Source of the DNA: JANQKX01 sp039028695
GTDB lineage: Bacteria > Pseudomonadota > Alphaproteobacteria > Kiloniellales > Kiloniellaceae
Assembly (NCBI GenBank): GCA_039028695.1
Contig: JBCCHN010000008.1
Span: forward strand, 1 to 64,000
Length of the DNA: 64,000 bases
Direction: 5' to 3'
In this document: positions 42,150 to 49,900 of the stretch, piece by piece
Layout of the letters: each line of letters begins with the position of its first letter
How positions within the stretch are numbered: position 1 is the first letter of the stretch
Program-made: the position numbers and the translations under genes
Notes under the pieces: model-generated
Told to the model about the DNA's origin: nothing
Databases searched by the model: none
Seen by the model: only the letters and a program-made list of their open reading frames with translations

Positions 42150-43138
42150 CAGCCCCTTTTGAGTCACAGGAAGAAGGCGCGTCCCGTCGAAACTGTGAAT
42201 TCAGGGGCCGGGTCTACGACGATATCTTGCAGACCATCGGCGCGACTCCTCTTATCCGGGTCAACAAAGTGGCCGAGGCGCGGGGCTGCGTGGCGGAAAT
42301 TGCCGGTAAATGCGAATTTTTTAATCCTCTTTCTTCCGTTAAAGACCGCATCGGCTTGTCCATGATCGAGGACATGGAGCGCAGCGGACGCCTGGCCCCC
42401 GGCGGCGTCATTGTGGAGCCCACCAGCGGCAACACAGGCATTGCCTTGGCCTTTGTCTGCGCCGCCAAGGGTTACCGTCTGATCCTGACAATGCCCGAGA
42501 CCATGTCCATGGAGCGCCGCAAAATGCTGCGCCTCCTGGGAGCGGAACTAGTCTTGACCGAAGGATCCAAGGGCATGAACGGCGCGGTCGCAAAGGCGGA
42601 AGCTTTGGCCACAGCCCTACCTAATGCGGTTATTCCCCAACAATTCAGCAACCCGGCTAACCCGCAAGCCCACGCCACCACCACGGCCAAGGAAATCTGG
42701 GAGGATACCGACGGCCGCGTGGATGTCTTTGTCGCCTCGGTGGGCACCGGCGGAACCTTGACCGGCGTCGGCCGGGCCTTGAAAGAAAAAAAGCCTTCGG
42801 TAAGGGTTATCGCCGTGGAGCCGGAGGACAGTCCGGTCATCTCTGGCGGGCCGCCGGGCCCTCACAAAATCCAAGGCATCGGCGCCGGCTTCATTCCGGG
42901 GAATTTGGATACCAGCCTCATCGACGAGGTTTTGCGCATCGGCAACGAAACGGCTTTTAAGACGGCTCAGCAAGCCGCCGCCATGGACGGCCTCCCCATT
43001 GGCATCTCTTCAGGTGCCGCACTGGCCGCCGCGCTGGAAATCGGCAGCCGTCCCGACATGGCCGGCAAACTGATCGTCACCATCTTGCCATCCTTCGCCG
43101 AGCGATATCTGAGTACGGATCTTTTTGAGGGCTTATGA
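42146..43138 (+). CDS. cysK: Cysteine synthase (O-acetylserine sulfhydrylase) CysK
   Basis: This PLP enzyme makes cysteine from O-acetylserine and sulfide. The 330-aa sequence has the PLP-lysine motif NPLSSVKDRIG, the substrate loop EPTSGNTGIALAF, the QFSNPANPQAH loop and the phosphate-binding GTGGTLTGVGR. The start is ATG 42146, which overlaps the Rrf2 stop; a longer upstream frame runs through that gene and is rejected. The final residues RYLSTDLFEGL are typical of CysK. Confidence 0.95.
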   Translation: MTAPFESQEEGASRRNCEFRGRVYDDILQTIGATPLIRVNKVAEARGCVAEIAGKCEFFNPLSSVKDRIGLSMIEDMERSGRLAPGGVIVEPTSGNTGIALAFVCAAKGYRLILTMPETMSMERRKMLRLLGAELVLTEGSKGMNGAVAKAEALATALPNAVIPQQFSNPANPQAHATTTAKEIWEDTDGRVDVFVASVGTGGTLTGVGRALKEKKPSVRVIAVEPEDSPVISGGPPGPHKIQGIGAGFIPGNLDTSLIDEVLRIGNETAFKTAQQAAAMDGLPIGISSGAALAAALEIGSRPDMAGKLIVTILPSFAERYLSTDLFEGL

Positions 43139-43192
43139 TCGGCGCCAGCATAGTTCCTTTTGACGGTCGTGATTCTGTACTAGGAAATTAAC

Positions 43193-44017
43193 ATGGACTT
43201 TGCCGATGACCAGATAGACCGCTACGCCCGCCACTTGGTACTGCCCGAGGTGGGTGAAGAAGGCCAGGCCAAGCTGTTGAAGTCTTCGGTTCTGGTGATC
43301 GGCGCTGGCGGTTTGGGCTCGCCCTTGCTCTTGTACCTGGCAGCAGCGGGCGTGGGGCACCTGGGTGTTATCGACGATGACACCGTCGACCTTTCCAATC
43401 TGCAGCGTCAGGTGTTGCACGACACCTCCCACATCGGCCTGGCCAAAGTTGAAAGTGCGAGGCGTCGCCTCGCCGAGGTGAATCCGGAGGTTAAGCTCAG
43501 CGGCTATCAAGAGCGCCTAACCACCGAAAACGCGCTCACGGTGATTGAGGGCTTTGATATCGTTGCCGACGGGTCGGATAATTTTGCGACGCGCTACCTG
43601 GTCAATGATGCCTGTTTCATGGCGGGCAAGACCTTGGTTAGCGCCGCGATTCTGCGGTTTGACGGCCAGCTATCGACCTTTAAGCCTCATGAACGCCGAG
43701 GAGAGGACGATTCTCCTTGTTATCGCTGCTTGTTCGGCGGCCAACCCGCGGACGGCAAGGATAGCTGTGCCGATGTGGGTGTGATGGGTGCCCTGGCCGG
43801 CGTCATGGGCTCCTTGCAGGCCAACGAAGTGATAAAGGAGATCTTGAGCATCGGCGATAGCCTTTCGGGGCAATTGATTCTTTTTGACGCCCTGGCGGGG
43901 GGGTTCCACAAAATTAAGGTCAAACCTGACCCGGGCTGCGTCCTCTGCGGGCCGCAAGCCTCGATCCGGGCATTGCGTCCCGAAGCTTACCAAAGTGCCA
44001 GTTGCCTTAGCGGGTAG
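43193..44017 (+). CDS. moeB: MoeB/ThiF/HesA-family sulfur-carrier adenylyltransferase
   Basis: The 274-aa E1-like enzyme shows the start RYARHLVLPEVGEEGQAKLL, nucleotide motif VIGAGGLGSP, the LSNLQRQVLH arginine loop, GSDNFATRYLVNDAC and a zinc site with CYRC and CVLC. Such proteins adenylate the C-terminal Gly of MoaD- or ThiS-like sulfur carriers. It follows cysteine synthase by 54 bp, fitting a sulfur-transfer setting; no rhodanese domain is attached. Confidence 0.88.
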   Translation: MDFADDQIDRYARHLVLPEVGEEGQAKLLKSSVLVIGAGGLGSPLLLYLAAAGVGHLGVIDDDTVDLSNLQRQVLHDTSHIGLAKVESARRRLAEVNPEVKLSGYQERLTTENALTVIEGFDIVADGSDNFATRYLVNDACFMAGKTLVSAAILRFDGQLSTFKPHERRGEDDSPCYRCLFGGQPADGKDSCADVGVMGALAGVMGSLQANEVIKEILSIGDSLSGQLILFDALAGGFHKIKVKPDPGCVLCGPQASIRALRPEAYQSASCLSG

Positions 44018-44066
44018 TGCCCATGATCTTTCCCGTACTTGCCTCAATCTCCCGGACATTCCGCCC

Positions 44067-45233
44067 ATGAGCAAATCAGATGCAAACGGTTCTCCGGCCG
44101 GCGACCTTGGGTCTGCTGCCTTTCGGTTTTTCGACAATCGGGAAAAATACCTGATGTTTGTGAACACCTGCTCGGAAAAGGAGGAGGTGGCGGCAACCAT
44201 CGGGCGGAACATGAATTTCTTGGAGCCTAGCGGCTCGGCCCTGCGCATCTTCGATGCTGGTGTCGGCGACGGCACGGTATTGTGCCACCTGCTTCGGGAT
44301 TTGCATGGGCGCTTTCCCAATGTGCCTTTTTTGGTGGTGGGCAAGGAAATCTCCATGGAGGATGTACGCATCACCCTGGAGAAGCTGCCCGACCGCTTCC
44401 ATGAACATCCCGAGATGGTCGTGGTGCTGACCAACCTTTATTACAGCGAGGCGCCAAAACTGAGGCCCAACTCGGAAAAGGCCGCTGAGCAGCTAGCTTG
44501 GAAAACCGTAGCCTTGGACGGTCATAGCAGCCATGACTTCGGCCACCAAATTCGCGAGCTGCGCCCTTTCCTGGCGGATCATTGGCAGGTGCGCCGGTCA
44601 AAGACCACGGGCAATCCCCTCTACGATCACCCTGCGGTTCTGGTCCTCTACCGTCGGGACCGGCACTTTATCTTGAATTCCGTGTTGCCGGGGCAAGACG
44701 GCTACGATCAGGGCTATGACCTGATCGCTGCTTCCCAGCCCTATCGCTCGCGCATGCCCGCCGACTTTAAGGTGCGTAATGTGATTGGGCCCTTGGCCCG
44801 CGCCCTGGCGCCGGGCGGACAGTTGATCACCGTCCAGTCCTATGGGCGCGATCCAGGTATGGAAATCATCGACGCCATTTGGCCGGGATCCCTGCCATTC
44901 AAGACTGACCGGCACGAGCTGATCGCGGCCGCGAGGGCCTGGCTCAACGAGCCTGAGGACAAAAACCTGGCCTACTACGAGCTATCGGATGCGGACTCCC
45001 TTTTCCGCTATCATCTGCACACCCTGCCCAGCGAGGTGGGCAGCTCCATCGGCACCTCGACCTTGCTGGCGGCCTGGAACGCAGCGGTTTATGTGGCCCA
45101 GATCGAAGACGACCGCCTGGCCGATGCCATGGCCCACAAAGGCTATCTGGAGGCCACCCGCGCGGTTTTAGCCCGCCACGGCGGGCTTTGGTTCAACGAC
45201 GAGACCTTCATAATTCGTCGCGAACGGTCGTGA
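44067..45233 (+). CDS. Putative SAM-dependent methyltransferase, family not recognised
   Basis: The 388-aa protein has a methyltransferase-like motif LRIFDAGVGDGTVLCHLLRDL (GxGxG variant) and ALAPGGQLITVQSYGRDPGMEI, which resembles motifs I and IV-VI of class I enzymes. Between them lies a large unusual middle region with HSSHDFGHQIRELRPFLADHW and a late GSSIGTSTLLAAWNAAVYVAQIED helix. I cannot name the family or substrate. The start at ATG 44067 avoids overlap with moeB. The gene is convergent with the 2-hydroxyacid dehydrogenase. Confidence 0.65.
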   Translation: MSKSDANGSPAGDLGSAAFRFFDNREKYLMFVNTCSEKEEVAATIGRNMNFLEPSGSALRIFDAGVGDGTVLCHLLRDLHGRFPNVPFLVVGKEISMEDVRITLEKLPDRFHEHPEMVVVLTNLYYSEAPKLRPNSEKAAEQLAWKTVALDGHSSHDFGHQIRELRPFLADHWQVRRSKTTGNPLYDHPAVLVLYRRDRHFILNSVLPGQDGYDQGYDLIAASQPYRSRMPADFKVRNVIGPLARALAPGGQLITVQSYGRDPGMEIIDAIWPGSLPFKTDRHELIAAARAWLNEPEDKNLAYYELSDADSLFRYHLHTLPSEVGSSIGTSTLLAAWNAAVYVAQIEDDRLADAMAHKGYLEATRAVLARHGGLWFNDETFIIRRERS

Positions 45234-45272
45234 TGTTTCCGAGAAAATAGGAATGGTTCCAGGGGCACGGCT

Positions 45273-46259
45273 CTAAAACATCGTCTCCAAAACTCGGTCA
45301 GGCGGCGTATGGCCGTCCACGAAGGTCTTAATCGAGATGATGACTTTTTCCCCCATGGCGATCCGTCCTTCGATGGTGGCCGAGCCGATATGGGGCAAAA
45401 GCACCACATTATCCAGTTTCAGCAGCTTGGGGTTTATGGCCGGTTCGTGCTCGAAAACATCAAGGCCGGCACCGGCGATCTCGTTGGCCTCAAGCATCCG
45501 GGCTAAAGCATTCTCGTCGATTACCTCGCCCCGGCTAGTATTCACGATATAGGCGTTTTCGCTCAGCAATCTCAGGCGGCGCGTCGACAACAGATGGAAG
45601 GTAGCGGGGGTATGGGGGCAATTGACCGAGATGATGTCCATGCGCGAAAGCATCTGATCCAGGCTTTCCCAATAGGTCGCCTCCAACTCCTGCTCCACAT
45701 CGGGATGGAGCCGCCGGCGGTTGTGATAGTGGATCGAAAGTCCGAAACCACGGGCCCGCCGCGCAACAGCCTGGCCGATGCGGCCCATGCCAATGATGCC
45801 CAGACGCTTGCCATTGACCCGGCGACCCAGCATGCCGGTGGGGCTCCAACCCACCCAATCGCCCTGACGCACCAGCCGCTCACCCTCTGACAGCCGCCGC
45901 GGCACGGCCAGCATGAGGGCCATGGTCATATCGGCCGTATCCTCGGTCAGGACGCCGGGCGTGTTGGTGACGGTGATCCCTCTCTGGCGCGCGGTTTTCA
46001 GATCAATGTGGTCAACGCCCGTCCCGAATGAGGCAATGAGCCGCAACTGCTCCCCCGCCTGGGATAACAGCCCGGCATCGATACGGTCGGTCAAGGTTGG
46101 AACCAAGATGTCAGCTTCTTTGACCGCCTGGATCAGCTCGTTTTGGCTCATGGGCTTGTCGTCGATATTCAGCTTGCAATCGAAAAGTTCCATCATGCGG
46201 GTTTCGATCACATCCGGAAGCCGGCGCGTTACGATCACGCGAGGTTTGCTTTGGGTCAT
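45273..46259 (-). CDS. D-isomer 2-hydroxyacid dehydrogenase (D-glycerate dehydrogenase/glyoxylate reductase type)
   Basis: The 328-aa NAD(P)-dependent enzyme has the substrate loop ASFGTGVDHIDL, the dinucleotide motif GIIGMGRIGQAVARRA, and the catalytic residues Arg (NTSRGEVID), Glu (DVFEHEPAINP) and His (LLPHIGSAT). The pattern VTNTPGVLTEDTADM is typical of glyoxylate/hydroxypyruvate reductases. The start is ATG 46259; the longer upstream frame would overlap the promoter region shared with the SH3b gene. The cellular substrate cannot be fixed from sequence. Confidence 0.88.
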   Translation of the reverse strand: MTQSKPRVIVTRRLPDVIETRMMELFDCKLNIDDKPMSQNELIQAVKEADILVPTLTDRIDAGLLSQAGEQLRLIASFGTGVDHIDLKTARQRGITVTNTPGVLTEDTADMTMALMLAVPRRLSEGERLVRQGDWVGWSPTGMLGRRVNGKRLGIIGMGRIGQAVARRARGFGLSIHYHNRRRLHPDVEQELEATYWESLDQMLSRMDIISVNCPHTPATFHLLSTRRLRLLSENAYIVNTSRGEVIDENALARMLEANEIAGAGLDVFEHEPAINPKLLKLDNVVLLPHIGSATIEGRIAMGEKVIISIKTFVDGHTPPDRVLETMF

Positions 46260-46404
46260 AGAGCTCAATCCAATAGTGCTGGCGTAATGGTCCTGGGGCG
46301 ACAATCTTGGAGGCCGCCGCGACGGGGCCAAGTGGCTAGCCGATCCGGCGGAAATTCGATGCTTGCCATAGCAGGACCACGGCGGGCTTGTCCAGAGGGG
46401 CGGC

Positions 46405-47091
46405 ATGGATTTAAATCCCTCAAAGATCCGAGTCGTTCGATTCGGCCGATTTGACGGTTGCACGGTCCCTAAGGCGGACACAGATTTGAAGTCGATGCTC
46501 TTCTGCAAGCCCAAGAGACAAAAAGTCGAGTTGAAGCGCCCATTTTGGGGTCGCGTCCTTGCAACCTTTTTTGGGGCGACATTGGCTGTGCCAATCTCGG
46601 CCTTTGACGCGGGCCTGCACGCCCAAGAGGGTGAAGCCCAGCCATCAGAGGTCCTACTAAAGGAGCGGCCGGGACGGACGGGCTTGCCCCTACCGCGTTT
46701 TGTGAGCTTTCGGGCCTCGGAAGTGAATCTTCGAACGGGACCCGGCTCCCGCTACCCCATCGACTGGGTCTACAAACGACGGGGCTTGCCGGTGGAGATT
46801 ATCGACGAGTTTGAGACCTGGCGGCACATCAAGGACTGGCAAGGGTCCCTGGGTTGGGTTCATCAATCCATGCTGCAGGGCAAGCGCACCCTCATGATCA
46901 CCGGCAATCAGCAACTTCTTCGCCTCTCCCCCACCGAGGACTCACCGGGCCTTGCCATGTTGGAGCCGGGCGTCATTGGCAAGTTGCTGGAGTGCACGGA
47001 AGGTTGGTGCCGCATCAAGATCAGGGGCCATAAGGGTTGGCTGCAAAACGGCGAGTTTTTCGGCGCCTACGCCAGTGAGAAGCTTGAGTAG
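46405..47091 (+). CDS. Secreted protein with two bacterial SH3 domains
   Basis: After an N-terminal export signal (hydrophobic stretch VLATFFGATLAVPISAF, likely cut after LHAQ) come two SH3b-type repeats: one with VNLRTGPGSRYPIDWVYKRR and WVHQSML, the other with LLRLSPTEDSPGLAMLEPG and GWCRIKIRGHKGWL. Such proteins act in the periplasm, often near peptidoglycan. ATG 46405 has GAGGGG 4 nt upstream but gives an unusually long region before the hydrophobic stretch; ATG 46495 gives a normal signal peptide but a weak ribosome site. It diverges from the dehydrogenase gene. Confidence 0.82.
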   Translation: MDLNPSKIRVVRFGRFDGCTVPKADTDLKSMLFCKPKRQKVELKRPFWGRVLATFFGATLAVPISAFDAGLHAQEGEAQPSEVLLKERPGRTGLPLPRFVSFRASEVNLRTGPGSRYPIDWVYKRRGLPVEIIDEFETWRHIKDWQGSLGWVHQSMLQGKRTLMITGNQQLLRLSPTEDSPGLAMLEPGVIGKLLECTEGWCRIKIRGHKGWLQNGEFFGAYASEKLE

Positions 47092-47106
47092 AGCTCTTGT
47101 CTGAAT

Positions 47107-47772
47107 CTAGTCGAAGTCTTTGCTTAAGGCTACTCTGGTTTCCTCGCTCACCACCGACATATGGCCATATGACGGATGGTCAAAACCGATAACGATCTGC
47201 TGGCCCGGTTCCTTGAAGGCGTCAATTTGCTCAAGCGTAAAAGGAAAATGCAGGAATTGCACCGAGGAAGCCTTACCGTCGACATTGGTGCGGTCCAGGT
47301 CTGCTTCGGGAATGCCACGCACTTGGTGGCCACCAAACCGGATAAAGGCGGTTTCCTCTACTCCACCCAATTTGGATAAAAAGCGGTCCCGCCGAACCGG
47401 CTCATCGATCTCGAACATCACCGTGGCGATCAACTCCGTACCCTTGGGAATGAGGGGATTGTAGGCCGATAGTTCGTCGTCGATTTGCGCATCGCCGCCC
47501 CGCTCGATAAAGAGCATCTCTTGAACCTGCAGCCACATGGTGTCGTAGTTTTCGAAATAAAAGCAACAAACTGGCCCCACCTCATGGCGACGGAATTTCT
47601 TTTTGGCAATGATATCCGCCTTAATTTGTTTGCGGTCGGCCTCATAGGCCGGCAGCGCCATAATATCCTCGCGGGTGATTTCATGTTTTCCCGGCATCAT
47701 GTTCTCCAAAACTGGATCTTCTCCAAAGCTGGCCACCTGGCTTGGCGTCTGCCCATCAATCCATGAGGACAT
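47107..47772 (-). CDS. DUF3501-family protein
   Basis: The 221-aa protein carries the DUF3501 pattern: ITREDIMALPAYEADRKQIK, FYFENYDTMWLQVQEMLFIE and AYNPLIPKGTELIATVMFEID. The function is unknown. In many proteobacteria DUF3501 genes lie in an operon with rubrerythrin and an Fe-S protein related to heterodisulfide reductase or GlpC. The start is ATG 47772; the frame upstream of it belongs to the decayed Fe-S gene described separately. The product looks intact over its whole length although its partner gene is broken. Confidence 0.85.
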   Translation of the reverse strand: MSSWIDGQTPSQVASFGEDPVLENMMPGKHEITREDIMALPAYEADRKQIKADIIAKKKFRRHEVGPVCCFYFENYDTMWLQVQEMLFIERGGDAQIDDELSAYNPLIPKGTELIATVMFEIDEPVRRDRFLSKLGGVEETAFIRFGGHQVRGIPEADLDRTNVDGKASSVQFLHFPFTLEQIDAFKEPGQQIVIGFDHPSYGHMSVVSEETRVALSKDFD

Positions 47773-48350
47773 ATGACTTGGCAAACAATTCAATGGGGTG
47801 ACGGGCACGCTCAATCTTGGCTTGTTTTCCATGGACAAACGCCCAAGGCCCTGCAACAGGTGCTCGCCTACAAGGCGACATTCCGTTACGAGAAAGGCGG
47901 TTCCACCGGATTTATTGGAGCCCGCTTCGGCCGCCGTGGCCACCTTTTGCAGATCGCCCCACTCGAACCGGAGCATGCCGCAATTGGAGGGATACACCCC
48001 TTCGATCTCTACTGCGTTCTTAGCCAAGACGCCCCGGGAAGCCCCGGGACGCCTCGCCGCTGTTTGGACTATTGTAGTTGGCGAAACAGGTAGCATACAG
48101 CACCGCCATGCGGCCATAGGCCGGTGCGTCTTCATTGGGAGTGACTCAATCTCGTCGCGCCCGCACGGCAAAGGTTTTCCCATGGAATTTAGGCAGAACC
48201 GATTGCTTGTCGATGCCTGCCACCCTTTCCATCAGTGGACGGGTCATGGTGTTTTTTGTATCGCTGGCCCAATTTGCCAACGCGGGCGCAAACCGGCGAA
48301 CCTTCCGTTGCGATCGGTTCGGGATAGTTGGATGGCGACATGCGAACCAA
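47756..48350 (-). pseudogene. Decayed Fe-S protein gene (heterodisulfide-reductase/GlpC-like) of the rubrerythrin operon
   Basis: Pieces of one protein can be read in order in shifting frames: SRTDRNGRFAGL (near 48330-48290), then LANWAS...TRPLMERVAGIDKQSVLPKFHGKTF (48280-48150), an in-frame TGA (48148-48146), then YGRMAVLYATCFANYNSPNSGEA (same frame, 48118-48050). A 10-bp tandem duplication at 48031-48050 shifts the frame; removing one copy restores GEASRGVLAKNAVEIEGVYP. After KVATAAEAG the text jumps to TAFLVTECRLVGEHLLQGL, so a large middle part is lost. A last frameshift near 47830 leads to RHPIELFAKSY and a TGA at 47758, overlapping the DUF3501 start. The N-terminal ferredoxin part is absent. 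Confidence 0.85.
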
Positions 48351-48397
48351 CGAGGCATCAATTTATCGGGCCAATTGGGCCCTTACAGATGCCTCGT
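48350..48397. repeat. Inverted repeat at the 5' deletion edge of the pseudogene
   Basis: Perfect 10-bp arms ACGAGGCATC (48350-48359) and GATGCCTCGT (48388-48397) enclose 28 bp that contain a second small palindrome, GGGCC-AATT-GGGCCC. It lies 22 bp after the rubrerythrin stop and exactly where recognisable pseudogene sequence begins. It may be the rubrerythrin transcript's 3' hairpin (though without a T-run) or the scar of a lost element. Confidence 0.6.
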
Positions 48398-48418
48398 CGC
48401 GATCCGTCACGTTAAATT

Positions 48419-48832
48419 TTAAAGGGCATCCAAGGCCTTTTGAAAGCGGCCGGCGTGGCTTTTTTCCGCCTTGGCCAAGGTCTCGAACCAATCGGCGATC
48501 TCGTCGAAGCCTTCTTCACGAGCGGTACGGGCCATACCGGGATACATGTCCGTATACTCGTGAATTTCACCGGCAATAGCTGCCTTTAGATTGAGCGTGG
48601 TGTCACCGATAGGCTCACCGGTCGTAGGATCGCCGACCTCTTCCAAATACTGCAGATGGCCGTGCGCATGCCCTGTTTCGCCCTCCGCGGTGGAGCGGAA
48701 AACGGCAGCAACGTCATTGTACCCTTCGATATCGGCCTTTTGAGCAAAATAAAGGTAGCGACGGTTGGCTTGGCTTTCCCCCGCGAAAGCAGCTTTCAAG
48801 TTCGCTCCAGTTTTTGAGTCTTTCAATGACAT
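48419..48832 (-). CDS. Rubrerythrin (ferritin-like diiron domain only)
   Basis: The 137-aa protein is a single four-helix diiron domain with the rubrerythrin pattern: AFAGESQANRRYLYFA, STAEGETGHAHGHLQYL, AAIAGEIHEYTDMYPGMA and LAKAEKSHAGRF, giving Glu/His ligands in pairs. There is no C-terminal rubredoxin domain, as in many proteobacterial forms. Rubrerythrins reduce hydrogen peroxide. The start is ATG 48832 with GAGG 8 nt upstream. Upstream lies an Irr-box-like palindrome, and downstream the conserved Fe-S partner is a pseudogene. Confidence 0.9.
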   Translation of the reverse strand: MSLKDSKTGANLKAAFAGESQANRRYLYFAQKADIEGYNDVAAVFRSTAEGETGHAHGHLQYLEEVGDPTTGEPIGDTTLNLKAAIAGEIHEYTDMYPGMARTAREEGFDEIADWFETLAKAEKSHAGRFQKALDAL

Positions 48833-49012
48833 GGACTGGCCCTCGCCTCGTTTAGAATACAGTTTCGATCCGTCTTTCACACGAATCAAAAACCTTAAGC
48901 CCGGATCCTTACCCGGACGCACTCCGCACATTCAGTGTTTTTGGCCAAAAGGGTAGCAATGACCAAATGATCAGCCGATCCTTAACTCAACTTTCTGACC
49001 TTAATTTGGTAA

Positions 49013-49060
49013 GTTATACACCCTTATGGCCAAGTCAATAGATTAGAACATTTCCAATCT
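49013..49060 (-). promoter_or_regulatory. Putative rubrerythrin promoter with Irr-box-like palindrome
   Basis: AGATTAGAA (49040-49048) and TTCCAATCT (49052-49060) form a 9-bp inverted repeat around CAT with one mismatch. It resembles the iron-control element bound by Irr as I recall it (TTAGAA-N3-TTCTAA type). On the minus strand it is followed by TTGACT and then TATAAC (49018-49013), a possible -10; the TTGACT-to-TATAAC gap is short (14 bp). The site lies about 210 bp upstream of the rubrerythrin start and 210 is a long leader. Confidence 0.45.
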
Positions 49061-49085
49061 GTAACACTCGGTCAGTCGTCTTTCT

Positions 49086-49496
49086 TCATGATGCGGCGAC
49101 CCGGATGATCACGTCAACGCGTGCCACCTTGGATCCTTTAGGCGCCGGCGGCAAGCTCTCCAGACGGAGACTGCACTCGGTGATGTCTTCCAATTCGCCC
49201 GTATCTTCATGGAAAAAATGATGGTGATTGGCCATATTCGTATCGAAATACGAACGACCCGCCTCCACCACGACCTCCCGCAATAGGCCGGCCTCCGTAA
49301 ACTGGTGAAGGCTGTTGTAGACGGTCGCCAAAGACACAGGAACCTGGCGGGAGAGAGCCTCCTTATGAAGACGTTCCGCCGAAACGTGCCTGTTTCCGTT
49401 CTCGAACAACAATTTGGCCAATGCCATTCGCTGACGAGTGGGCCGGAGCCCCGCTTCTCTTAGGCGATTGATTATGGTTCCATATCGACGGGTCAT
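49086..49496 (-). CDS. irr: Iron response regulator Irr (Fur family)
   Basis: The 136-aa protein has the Fur-type DNA-binding domain (GLRPTRQRMALAKLLF, VSLATVYNSLHQFTEAGLL) and the Irr-specific histidine motif NHHHFFHEDTGELEDI, with FDTNMANHH just before it. Irr senses iron through haem status in alphaproteobacteria. I use ATG 49496, with AGGAG 12 nt before it; an ATG 27 nt upstream lacks a ribosome site and overlaps a possible -10. It diverges from fabA, as in many alphaproteobacteria. Confidence 0.9.
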   Translation of the reverse strand: MTRRYGTIINRLREAGLRPTRQRMALAKLLFENGNRHVSAERLHKEALSRQVPVSLATVYNSLHQFTEAGLLREVVVEAGRSYFDTNMANHHHFFHEDTGELEDITECSLRLESLPPAPKGSKVARVDVIIRVAAS

Positions 49497-49900
49497 AGCC
49501 GAATTTTTCTCCTCTTGCCCCATAATATGAGTCGTTTGATATAAGTTTCAATAGTTTGTCACAGAAGCTGGAGTACATTTATCAATCATAAGGTGCAAAT
49601 ATTCTATCAAGTCGCCGAGAGTGTGCCATCTGTCGCAAAACCCGGCTAAAATTTACATTTTACCTCTCGAATGAGTGTGATGATTCTTTGCCTAAGCCTG
49701 GGCTGTGTTATAGTCCGCCGCCTATTGAATTCATCGCAGGATGGGACGTGGGGCTGGAAACGGATGCCATGCGCCGACTTGTGACGTAAGATCTCTGTTA
49801 CGTAAGATCTCCGTGACGTAAGATCAGTCGGGGCAATGGTGGTCGAGGGCTTGATTTTAAGGTGCCGTTGGCCAAGTGAGTATAAAACTGCGGCAAGTGA
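49497..49900. other. Divergent irr / fabA intergenic region
   Basis: The 400-bp region should hold both promoters. On the minus strand TTGAAA followed by TATTAT (18-bp spacing) lies just before irr. On the plus strand TATAGT (49709-49714) with TTTGCC 16 bp upstream could serve fabA. A three-copy tandem repeat at 49781-49828 lies between that promoter and the gene. No gene is supported inside it. Confidence 0.5.
49781..49828. repeat. Three tandem copies of a 16-bp unit upstream of fabA
   Basis: The unit GTGACGTAAGATCTCT (49781) is repeated as GTTACGTAAGATCTCC (49797) and GTGACGTAAGATCAGT (49813). The core ACGTAAGATC is identical in all three. ACGTAA of copy 1 and TTACGT of copy 2 are exact reverse complements, so an RNA hairpin is possible if the region is transcribed. 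Its position 70 bp before the fabA start suggests regulation. Confidence 0.75.

Noticed and set aside
47773..48183. N-terminal extension of the DUF3501 protein by 137 residues
   Set aside because: The frame is open, but its residues belong to the decayed Fe-S gene (for example VLAKNAVEIEGVYP and TECRLVGEHLLQG). The DUF3501 domain begins at the internal ATG 47772.
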